NCBI RefSeq assembly: GCF_934294775.1
Contig: NZ_CAKRAH010000023.1
Location: 1 to 35,703 of the forward strand
DNA: 35,703 bases
Direction: 5' to 3'
Origin: an uncultured Dorea sp.
Lineage (GTDB): Bacteria > Bacillota > Clostridia > Lachnospirales > Lachnospiraceae
Position 1 is the stretch's first letter. Every line of letters starts with the position of its first letter. The position numbers were made by a program, and so were the translations under genes. The notes below the pieces were generated by a model that saw nothing but the letters and a program-made list of their open reading frames with translations, was not told the DNA's origin and did not search any database. Shown here piece after piece: positions 23,540-30,265 of the stretch.

Positions 23540-25132
23540 ATGAGCAACGTAAAAGAAATCATTGAAAGCGGAAAAGCTTTTCTTGGTATCGAATTTGGTT
23601 CTACAAGAATTAAGGCAGTACTGATCGATGAGGATCATAACCCGATCGCATCTGGAAGCCACACATGGGAGAACCGTTATGAGAACGGTCTGTGGACATA
23701 CTCTCTGGATGATATCTGGACCGGTCTTCAGGACAGCTACCGTGATCTGACAGAAAATGTACAAAAAGAATACGGTGCAACAATCAAAAAATTAGGAGCA
23801 ATCGGATTCAGTGCCATGATGCATGGATATATGGCATTTGACAAGGACGGAAAGCTTCTGGCACCATTCCAGACATGGAGAAACAGCAATACAGGAAAGG
23901 CAGCAGAAGTACTGGTAGATCTGTTCCAGTATAACATCCCGCTCAGATGGAGCATTGCACACCTGTATCAGTGCATCCTTGATAAAGAAGAGCATGTAAA
24001 AGATATCTCATTCATGACAACACTGGCAGGATACATCCACTGGCAGATGACAGGAGAGAAGGTTCTCGGAGTTGGCGACGCATCTGGAATGTTCCCAATC
24101 GATATGAATACAAAAGATTACGATGAGGAAATGATCCAGAAGTTCGATAAACTTGTGGAAGATGAACATTTCGCATGGAAGGTAAAAGACATTATGCCAA
24201 AGGTACTCGTTGCAGGAGAGGCAGCAGGTACACTGACAGAAGAAGGAGCAAAACTTCTGGATCCTACAGGTAATCTGGAAGCAGGAATCCCGCTCTGCCC
24301 GCCAGAAGGTGATGCAGGAACAGGTATGGTAGCTACGAACAGCGTGGCACAGCGTACAAGTAACATTTCTGCTGGTACATCATTCTTCTCAATGGTTGTA
24401 CTGGAGAAACCACTGAAAGATCTGCACACAGAGATCGATATGGTAACAACACCAGACGGAAGCCTGGTAGCCATGGTACATTCCAACAACGGAACAACGG
24501 ACCTGAATGCATGGGTGAATCTGTTCAAAGAATTTGCAGATGCTATCGGAGCAGACGTAGATATGAACCAGATGTATGGAACACTTTACAATAAAGCACT
24601 CGAAGGAGATGTTGACTGCGGCGGAATCCTTTCATACGGTAACTACGCAGGAGAGCCGATCACAGATGTAGAAAAAGGACGCCCGATGGTAGTAAGAACA
24701 CCGGAGACAAAGTTCAACCTTGCAAACTTCATGAGATCACACCTGTATACAGCACTTGGTGTCATCAAAGTCGGAATGGATATCCTGACAAAAGATGAAG
24801 GCGTAGAGATCGATACCGTTCTTGGACACGGTGGACTCTTTAAGACAAAAGGTGTCGGACAGAAGATCCTTGCAGATGCTATCGATACACCGGTTGTAGT
24901 TATGGAGACAGCAGGAGAAGGTGGACCATGGGGAATGGCTATCCTGGCTGAATACATGGTAAAACGTGCAGAAGGTGAGAAGCTTGAAGACTATCTGAAG
25001 AACAAAGTATTCGGAAGCGATGCCGGAAGCAGAATCGATCCAGATCCGGAAGGCGTAAAAGGATACGAAGCATTCATGGAAAGATACAAGAAAGGTCTGG
25101 ACGTAGAGCGTAGAGCATGCGCAGATCTGTAA
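23540..25132 (+). CDS. araB: Ribulokinase, FGGY family
   Basis: 530 residues. The N-terminal ATPase lobe starts FLGIEFGSTRIKAVLIDEDH, the actin-like phosphate-binding motif; SNISAGTSFFSMVV and VLGHGGLFKTKGVGQKILAD belong to the second lobe. It phosphorylates L-ribulose to L-ribulose 5-phosphate. It is somewhat shorter than E. coli AraB and of the type found in gut Firmicutes and Bacteroides. AGGAGG precedes the ATG. The substrate assignment rests on position between araA and araD, since FGGY kinases differ in substrate. Confidence 0.93.
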   Translation: MSNVKEIIESGKAFLGIEFGSTRIKAVLIDEDHNPIASGSHTWENRYENGLWTYSLDDIWTGLQDSYRDLTENVQKEYGATIKKLGAIGFSAMMHGYMAFDKDGKLLAPFQTWRNSNTGKAAEVLVDLFQYNIPLRWSIAHLYQCILDKEEHVKDISFMTTLAGYIHWQMTGEKVLGVGDASGMFPIDMNTKDYDEEMIQKFDKLVEDEHFAWKVKDIMPKVLVAGEAAGTLTEEGAKLLDPTGNLEAGIPLCPPEGDAGTGMVATNSVAQRTSNISAGTSFFSMVVLEKPLKDLHTEIDMVTTPDGSLVAMVHSNNGTTDLNAWVNLFKEFADAIGADVDMNQMYGTLYNKALEGDVDCGGILSYGNYAGEPITDVEKGRPMVVRTPETKFNLANFMRSHLYTALGVIKVGMDILTKDEGVEIDTVLGHGGLFKTKGVGQKILADAIDTPVVVMETAGEGGPWGMAILAEYMVKRAEGEKLEDYLKNKVFGSDAGSRIDPDPEGVKGYEAFMERYKKGLDVERRACADL

Positions 25133-25177
25133 GCTATAAAATTAATCAGAGTAATAAAAATTAGGAGCTGAAAAATT

Positions 25178-25879
25178 ATGCTGGAAGAATTAAAAAAAGA
25201 AGTATATGAAGCAAATATGCTTCTTCCAAAATATAAAATGGTAACATTCACATGGGGAAATGTAAGCGGGATCGACCGTGAAAAAGGTCTTTTCGTAATC
25301 AAACCAAGTGGAGTAGATTATGACAAATTAACACCGGAAGACATGGTAGTGGTAGACCTTCAGGGTAACAAAGTAGAAGGTGACTTAAATCCATCTTCTG
25401 ACACAGCAACACACGTAGAACTGTATAACCGATTCCCTGAGATCGGCGGAGTTGTACATACACATTCACCATGGGCAACAAGCTGGGCACAGGCAGGAAG
25501 AGGAATTCCTTGCTACGGAACTACACATGCAGATTACCTGTACGGAGAAGTTCCATGTGTAAGAAATCTTACAAAAGAAGAGATTGATGAAGCATATGAG
25601 AAAAATACAGGTGTACTGATCGCAGACAGATTCGACGAAGACGATCTGGACTACATCGCAACACCGGCAGTACTGTGTAAGAACCACGGACCATTCACAT
25701 GGGGAAAAGATGCACACGAAGCAGTTCATAATGCAGTTGTATTGGAAGAAGTAGCCAAGATGGCAGCAAGATGCGAGATGATCAATCCGGACGTAAAACC
25801 GGCACCACAGGAATTACAGGATAAGCATTACTTCAGAAAACACGGAGCTAATGCATATTATGGACAGCCTGGAAAATAA
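25178..25879 (+). CDS. araD: L-ribulose-5-phosphate 4-epimerase
   Basis: 233 residues, class II aldolase fold. Zinc-binding histidines lie in VVHTHSPWATSWAQ, and substrate loops in TWGNVSG and PSGVDYDKL. It converts L-ribulose 5-phosphate to D-xylulose 5-phosphate, feeding the pentose phosphate or phosphoketolase pathway. AGGAG precedes the ATG. It is the last gene of the arabinose operon, 45 bases after araB, and is followed by a strong terminator. Confidence 0.96.
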   Translation: MLEELKKEVYEANMLLPKYKMVTFTWGNVSGIDREKGLFVIKPSGVDYDKLTPEDMVVVDLQGNKVEGDLNPSSDTATHVELYNRFPEIGGVVHTHSPWATSWAQAGRGIPCYGTTHADYLYGEVPCVRNLTKEEIDEAYEKNTGVLIADRFDEDDLDYIATPAVLCKNHGPFTWGKDAHEAVHNAVVLEEVAKMAARCEMINPDVKPAPQELQDKHYFRKHGANAYYGQPGK

Positions 25880-25886
25880 AAATTTT

Positions 25887-25929
25887 AAGGGCGTAACCGG
25901 GGTAAGTACCCGCGGTTGCGCCCTTCTTT
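25887..25929 (+). terminator. Terminator of the arabinose operon
   Basis: AAGGGCGTAACCG (25887-25899) pairs with CGGTTGCGCCCTT (25913-25925), with an inner GGGTA/TACCC hairpin; CTTTC follows. The stem is long and GC-rich. Confidence 0.9.
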
Positions 25930-26007
25930 CATAAATCTTTCGCCTTTATTAACAATTCGTTCGTAATTTCATCACGATTTCATCACAATTAACCTCTATA
26001 CTATGAA

Positions 26008-26090
26008 TTGTTCGAAAGAACACACTTTAAATCTTTTTCATAACTTTTTCCTCAGGACTGCACTCCTCCCAAACAATGCAGTCCTATTTT
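26008..26090 (+). ncRNA. Candidate small RNA with C-rich terminator loop
   Basis: In the gene-free stretch 25880-26254, a -10-like TATACT (25997-26002) is followed by GTTC-GAAA-GAAC (a small hairpin) and then AGGACTGCA (26054-26062), loop CTCCTCCCAAACAA, TGCAGTCCT and ATTTT. The loop contains CTCCTCCC, complementary to ribosome binding sites such as GGGAGG. The -35 is poor and no homologue is known to me, so this is a structural prediction only. The rest of the stretch holds repeat copy C and two more hairpins. Confidence 0.35.
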
Positions 26091-26099
26091 AATGCCCAG

Positions 26100-26139
26100 G
26101 TATGCAAGAGAAGCTGCCAGCGTCAGATTTTCTGTATCA
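26100..26139 (+). repeat. Dispersed intergenic repeat, copy C
   Basis: GTATGCAAGAGAAGCTGCCA, then GCGTCAGATTTTCTGTATC. It is near-identical to copy D in its first 20 bases; the inner palindrome is partly decayed. Confidence 0.75.
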
Positions 26140-26157
26140 AAGTATCTATAGAAAACT

Positions 26158-26176
26158 AGCTGCTACCAGCTTTTTT
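26158..26176 (+). terminator. Small terminator-like hairpin
   Basis: AGCTG, loop CTAC, CAGCT followed by a run of T. It has the form of a plus-strand intrinsic terminator, though no gene ends here; it may stop the candidate RNA or transcription through repeat C. Confidence 0.5.
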
Positions 26177-26192
26177 GAATGCATGGCGATAT

Positions 26193-26239
26193 AAAAAACT
26201 CCGAATTACCATTCATGAACGGTGATCCGGAGCTTTTTT
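26193..26239. terminator. Bidirectional terminator beyond the SDR gene
   Basis: AACTCCG and CCGGAGCTT arms with inner ACC/GGT pairing, flanked by A-runs on the left and T-runs on the right, so it can work for the SDR gene on the minus strand and for plus-strand transcripts. Confidence 0.75.
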
Positions 26240-26254
26240 GGTAGTCATATGATT

Positions 26255-27001
26255 TTATACTGTTGTGAAGAGGTCAATAGACTGTCCTGTCATAACTGCC
26301 GGTGAATCTGCAAGCAGGTAGATGATTGCTTTTGCAACATCTTTAGAGCTTCCCATTGGGCAGCCGTCCTGTCCTACGGAGTGGTTGTATACTCTCTGTC
26401 CCGGTGTGTCTACGATTCCAGGAGATACGGCATTACATTTGATTCCGTATTCTTTTGTCTGGATGGCAGTTGTCTTGGTCATTGTTACGATACCGCCTTT
26501 CGCTACAGCGTATGCACCCATCTGGGATGCGATACGTCCCATTCTGGAAGATACGTTTACGATATCTCCTTTGCCCTGTTTTATCATTACAGGTACAACG
26601 TTCTTAGTTACAAGGAATGGGATTCTTAAGTTTGTCTTGATGATCTGATCCCACTGTTCTTCTGACCACTCCCAGATCTTGATTGCCTGGTGTTCGATGT
26701 TTTTGTAGATTTCTTTTGGGTATCCGCCGGCGTTGTTAACGAGGATATCGATTCTTCCGTATTTGTCTACAACGGTTTTAACCATATCTGCAACCTGTTC
26801 TCCGTCTGTTAAGTCTCTGGAAAGTGAGATTGCTGTTCCGCCTGCGTCTTCAATCATTTTTACTGTTTCATCAAGATCAGACTGTGTTCTTGCTACTGTT
26901 ACGACGGTAGCACCTTCTGCTGCGATAGCAAGTGCTGCGTCACGTCCGATTCCTTTTCCTGATCCTGTTACAATTGCGATTTTTCCTTCTAATTTACCCA
27001 T
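26255..27001 (-). CDS. SDR-family NAD(P)-dependent oxidoreductase
   Basis: 248 residues, classical short-chain dehydrogenase. The cofactor motif TGSGKGIG is at residues 12-19 and NNAG at 89-92; the catalytic Ser151 (VNVSSRMG), Tyr164 and Lys168 (YAVAK) are all present, so it should be active. The substrate is unknown; FabG-like ketoreductases and sugar or steroid dehydrogenases share this architecture. GGAGG precedes the ATG. It lies downstream of aroB on the same strand with repeat D between them, so it could be part of that unit, but no shikimate role is implied by the sequence. Confidence 0.92.
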   Translation of the reverse strand: MGKLEGKIAIVTGSGKGIGRDAALAIAAEGATVVTVARTQSDLDETVKMIEDAGGTAISLSRDLTDGEQVADMVKTVVDKYGRIDILVNNAGGYPKEIYKNIEHQAIKIWEWSEEQWDQIIKTNLRIPFLVTKNVVPVMIKQGKGDIVNVSSRMGRIASQMGAYAVAKGGIVTMTKTTAIQTKEYGIKCNAVSPGIVDTPGQRVYNHSVGQDGCPMGSSKDVAKAIIYLLADSPAVMTGQSIDLFTTV

Positions 27002-27081
27002 GATATATATCCTCCAAATTTACATTCATTATTTTTTAGTGCGGGACGCGGCATATAGAGCCGTCCGCTTTTCATACCAAA

Positions 27082-27119
27082 GTATGCAAGAGACGCTGCC
27101 AGTGGCAGGTTCTCTGTAT
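27082..27119 (+). repeat. Dispersed intergenic repeat, copy D (best-formed short copy)
   Basis: AGTATGCAAGAGACGCTGCC, followed by AGTGGCAGGTTCTCTGTA. The hairpin pairs AGAGA with TCTCT and CTGCCA with TGGCAG. It starts 4 bases beyond the aroB stop and may serve as its 3' end structure. Confidence 0.8.
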
Positions 27120-27123
27120 ATAT

Positions 27124-28185
27124 TTATACAAGTCTTGCATTGTCTGCAAAGAACGAAATGTCTGTAGATTCGATATAACTGTCTCCAATCTCGTGGAGCA
27201 GTATGACGTTCAAATTGCCGTTCAGATTCTTCTTATCTAATGCGATTGCTTCGGTTAAGGTTCCAAGTTCCAGACCACATTCATAAGGAAGTCCGTAAGT
27301 CTTTAAGACATTCAGGATTCTTTCTGAAGTGCCTTCTGGTGTAAGTCCTTTTTCTTCAGCGATCTTACTGATCTGATACATGCCGATCGCAACGGCTTCT
27401 CCATGGCTTTCCCGCTGATAATGGAAATGCTGCTCAATGGTGTGAGCCAGTGTATGTCCAAAATTCAGTAACATACGCTCACCGGTGTCAAACTGATCGT
27501 TTTCTACAACCATTCGTTTGATATCTACACAACGAGTGATGATGGCAGGAAGTTCTTCCGACAAATCTTCAAAAGAACTGTGTGACTCCAAGGTTTCAAA
27601 TAAGCCTGCATCTTTGATACAGCCGTACTTGATGACCTCTCCCATACCATCGTTGATAAATCGTTCCTTCAGCGTGTTTAAGACACGCGGATCGATCAGT
27701 ACCAGCGAAGGCTGATAGAATGCACCTACCAGATTCTTGCCTTCCGGAAGATCTACAGCAACTTTTCCACCGACAGAAGAGTCTACCTGAGCTAAGAGGG
27801 AAGTCGGTATCTGTACGAGCTTTACGCCTCTTAGATAACTGGCTGCCGCGAATCCGGCGAGATCTCCGATCACACCGCCGCCAAGAGCGATCACCAGATC
27901 ACTTCTTGAAATCTTAGCTTCCAGCATAGCCTTATAAACGGTTGGAAGTGTCTGGAAATCTTTGGTTGCTTCTCCGTGAGGAAGTACCAGATGGTGGCAC
28001 TCGTAAGTGGAATCTAATGTTCCGATCAGCTTGTCACCATATAGTGGAAATACATTATCATCCGATACGATCATGATACGTTTCCCGTGGTAAATCTCGC
28101 GGATATAATCTCCAGCCTGGGACAATATGTTGTTTTCAATATAAATAGGATAACTGTCTTTTCCCAGATTAACTGTAAGTTTCAT
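27124..28185 (-). CDS. aroB: 3-dehydroquinate synthase
   Basis: 353 residues. The NAD-binding GGGVIGDLAGFAAASYLRG is at residues 102-120, preceded by LPHGEATKDF; the metal-binding histidines lie in LNFGHTLAHTIE and ESHGEAVAIGM. It converts DAHP to 3-dehydroquinate, step two of the shikimate pathway. AGGAG precedes the ATG. It follows the DAHP synthase gene by 71 bases on the same strand, so the first two pathway steps form one unit. Confidence 0.96.
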   Translation of the reverse strand: MKLTVNLGKDSYPIYIENNILSQAGDYIREIYHGKRIMIVSDDNVFPLYGDKLIGTLDSTYECHHLVLPHGEATKDFQTLPTVYKAMLEAKISRSDLVIALGGGVIGDLAGFAAASYLRGVKLVQIPTSLLAQVDSSVGGKVAVDLPEGKNLVGAFYQPSLVLIDPRVLNTLKERFINDGMGEVIKYGCIKDAGLFETLESHSSFEDLSEELPAIITRCVDIKRMVVENDQFDTGERMLLNFGHTLAHTIEQHFHYQRESHGEAVAIGMYQISKIAEEKGLTPEGTSERILNVLKTYGLPYECGLELGTLTEAIALDKKNLNGNLNVILLHEIGDSYIESTDISFFADNARLV

Positions 28186-28256
28186 AATATAGCTCCTGTA
28201 AGGTTACGGATTGTCTGGTCTGTCCTGCATCTATAGCAGATGACAGATTGGAACGT

Positions 28257-29270
28257 CTAGATTGTCTTTCCGACAACGCCTGCAATCTGTGCAACCTGTT
28301 TGATTAATTGGTCGTATTTCTTAGGTTTTAATGACTGGGCCCCGTCACAGAGAGCGGATTCCGGATCATTGTGTACTTCGATCATCAGTCCATCGGCGCC
28401 TGCAGCAACTGCAGCCATTGCCATGGAATCTACTAACCACCATTTTCCACCGGCGTGACTTGGGTCAACGATGATTGGAAGATGTGTCAGTTTACGGAGT
28501 ACCGGGATACTCTGAAGATCCAGAGTATTTCTTGTATAGCTTTCGAATGTACGGATACCACGTTCACAGAGGATGACATTTTCATTACCAGATGCCATGA
28601 TGTATTCTGCTGACATGATCCATTCTTCGTATGTTGCATTTAAGCCTCTCTTTAAGAGGATCGGACGGTCGAGCTGTCCTAATTCTTTTAACAGATCGAA
28701 GTTCTGCATGTTACGTGCACCAATCTGGATAAGGTCTACTTTTTCATTGAAGACATCCAGATATTTATCTGACATAAGTTCCGTTACGATTGGAAGACCG
28801 GTTGCTTCTTTGACTGCTGTTAAGATATCAAGACCTTCAAGACCAAGTCCCTGGAATGAATATGGGCTTGTTCTTGGTTTGAAAGCACCACCACGGAGTA
28901 AGTTAGCTCCGGAAGCTTTGGCTGCCTGTGCGATCTCAAGAACCTGTTCGTAAGATTCTACGGAACAAGGTCCGGCAATCATTGCCAGGTGATCTCCGCC
29001 GACTTTTACACCCGATACATCCACGATGGAATCTTCCGGATGGAATGCACGGTTGGCGAGTTTGTAAGGTTCCTGTACATGCATAACCTTGTCGACTGCT
29101 GAGTCAATCTCGAATAATTTGGAATCTATCTTAGCTGTGTCTCCGATACAGCCGATAATTGTCATCTCTTCACCTTCCACTACATGAGTGTTCAGGCCTC
29201 TTTTTTTGACCATGCCCTCTACACGAGAAACATCATCTTTTGTTGTACGTGGTTTTAATACGATAATCAT
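28257..29270 (-). CDS. aroF: 3-deoxy-7-phosphoheptulonate (DAHP) synthase, type I-beta with N-terminal regulatory domain
   Basis: 337 residues. Residues 1-70 form a ferredoxin-like domain (MIIVLKPRTTKDDVSRVEGM) as in Thermotoga-type DAHP synthases, where it confers feedback control by aromatic amino acids. The catalytic barrel starts near residue 90 with MIAGPCSVES; RGGAFKPRTSPYSFQGLG and PIIVDPSHAGG are family signatures. It joins phosphoenolpyruvate and erythrose 4-phosphate. GGAGG precedes the ATG. It is transcribed from a strong promoter at 29476-29448 through a roughly 170-nt leader that holds three tandem repeats. The symbol is a family label; the specific inhibitor cannot be read from the sequence. 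Confidence 0.95.
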   Translation of the reverse strand: MIIVLKPRTTKDDVSRVEGMVKKRGLNTHVVEGEEMTIIGCIGDTAKIDSKLFEIDSAVDKVMHVQEPYKLANRAFHPEDSIVDVSGVKVGGDHLAMIAGPCSVESYEQVLEIAQAAKASGANLLRGGAFKPRTSPYSFQGLGLEGLDILTAVKEATGLPIVTELMSDKYLDVFNEKVDLIQIGARNMQNFDLLKELGQLDRPILLKRGLNATYEEWIMSAEYIMASGNENVILCERGIRTFESYTRNTLDLQSIPVLRKLTHLPIIVDPSHAGGKWWLVDSMAMAAVAAGADGLMIEVHNDPESALCDGAQSLKPKKYDQLIKQVAQIAGVVGKTI

Positions 29271-29368
29271 AATTTATATCCTCCATTGTGTCCTCAAGAT
29301 GTATGAATAATTATGCCTGTGTGATATTTCATTTCCCGTGTGATTGTGTTGCCCGACCTGATCCAATG

Positions 29369-29416
29369 TAGTCGTACTGTAAAATAGTCGCACTGTAAAA
29401 TATTCGCACTGCAAAA
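29369..29416. repeat. Three tandem 16-bp repeats in the aroF leader
   Basis: TAGTCGTACTGTAAAA, TAGTCGCACTGTAAAA and TATTCGCACTGCAAAA, head to tail with no gap. They lie within the predicted 5' leader of the minus-strand aroF-aroB unit, about 25-72 nt after the predicted transcript start. They could bind a regulator or RNA-binding protein. Confidence 0.9.
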
Positions 29417-29447
29417 CTTTAATTACTTAAAGCGTGAAACTAATGAT

Positions 29448-29476
29448 ATATTAACGCAACTGTATTAGCTTGTCAA
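29448..29476 (-). promoter_or_regulatory. Promoter of the aroF-aroB unit
   Basis: TTGACA (29476-29471), 17-bp spacer, TAATAT (29453-29448) on the minus strand. The predicted start is near 29441, giving a leader of about 170 nt. Confidence 0.85.
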
Positions 29477-29558
29477 CACTTTTATTCGAGAAAATGTTTC
29501 ATTTTTAAAAAAGTGTGTTAGACTTAAGTTGCATAGTGGTTAAAGAGGTGTATCCGAT

Positions 29559-30188
29559 ATGGTAAGAGTATGGATTGCTGATATTACAGCATTACTAATA
29601 GAAGAAACGTATCAGGCATATTATAATAAAGTGCCTGTATGGAGAAAGGAAAAGGCAGACAAATATGTAAATAAGGATGACCGTGCGAGAAGCATCGGGG
29701 CATGGACGCTGTGGCAGATGATGCAAAGAGAGCTGGATGTGCCGGAAGAGGCGGTGTTCAATCTGTCCCATTCGGGACGCTATGTATTATGTGCGTGCAG
29801 TGACAGGACAGATGCAAAAGTTGGATGTGACGTAGAGATGAAGGGAAAGCTTCTGATGCCGGTAGCGGAGCGGTATTTTGGTAAGCAGGAATGCGAACAG
29901 ATCCGTTCCGGTAAGGATGAGAAGGACAGGACAGACTGGTTTTACAGATTCTGGGTGTTAAAAGAAAGTTTCATGAAAGCGACCAGAAGAGGAATGGGAC
30001 TTGATATGAAAACTTATACATTTGCCTGGGATCAGGATGGCGTGCCGTATATGAGCACACAACCGGAGAAGTATCGCGATCACTATCTATGCAGAGAGTA
30101 TATACCTGAGCAGGGGGACGCAAGAATCGCCGTGATCACAACCGATCCGGAGATCGAGGGGAGCTTACACGAAGTCAGATTGATATAA
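29559..30188 (+). CDS. 4'-phosphopantetheinyl transferase, Sfp type
   Basis: 209 residues. The core motifs are present: NLSHSGRYVLCA (68-79), GCDVE (89-93, Mg2+-binding Asp91 and Glu93) and FWVLKESFMKA (131-141, Glu136). It transfers phosphopantetheine from CoA to carrier proteins. The length is typical of the single-chain Sfp/HetI group rather than the small AcpS. No carrier protein, polyketide or peptide synthetase gene lies nearby. AGAGGTG precedes the ATG. It is divergent from aroF, and its stop overlaps the upstream extension of the GH2 frame. Confidence 0.93.
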   Translation: MVRVWIADITALLIEETYQAYYNKVPVWRKEKADKYVNKDDRARSIGAWTLWQMMQRELDVPEEAVFNLSHSGRYVLCACSDRTDAKVGCDVEMKGKLLMPVAERYFGKQECEQIRSGKDEKDRTDWFYRFWVLKESFMKATRRGMGLDMKTYTFAWDQDGVPYMSTQPEKYRDHYLCREYIPEQGDARIAVITTDPEIEGSLHEVRLI

Positions 30189-30265
30189 TGCACTTAAGGA
30201 GTATCTGCACACGGATTTGTGTGGAGAGATTTCCGGGGGCGCATGACAAAAGGGGTGTACAGATT

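Noticed and set aside
27041..27076. GC-rich hairpin (GCGG.../CCGTCCGC) upstream of the SDR gene.
   Set aside because: The pairing is interrupted by bulges and there is no T-run in the direction of any gene, so no terminator or riboswitch call is made.
29271..29441. T-box or aromatic attenuator in the aroF leader.
   Set aside because: No T-box consensus (AGGGTGGNACCGCG-like) and no terminator with a T-run is present; the short leader ORF has only one Tyr codon.
30188..30265. N-terminal extension of the GH2 enzyme overlapping the transferase stop.
   Set aside because: The extra 26 residues do not look like GH2 sequence, and the ATG at 30266 has a good ribosome binding site.
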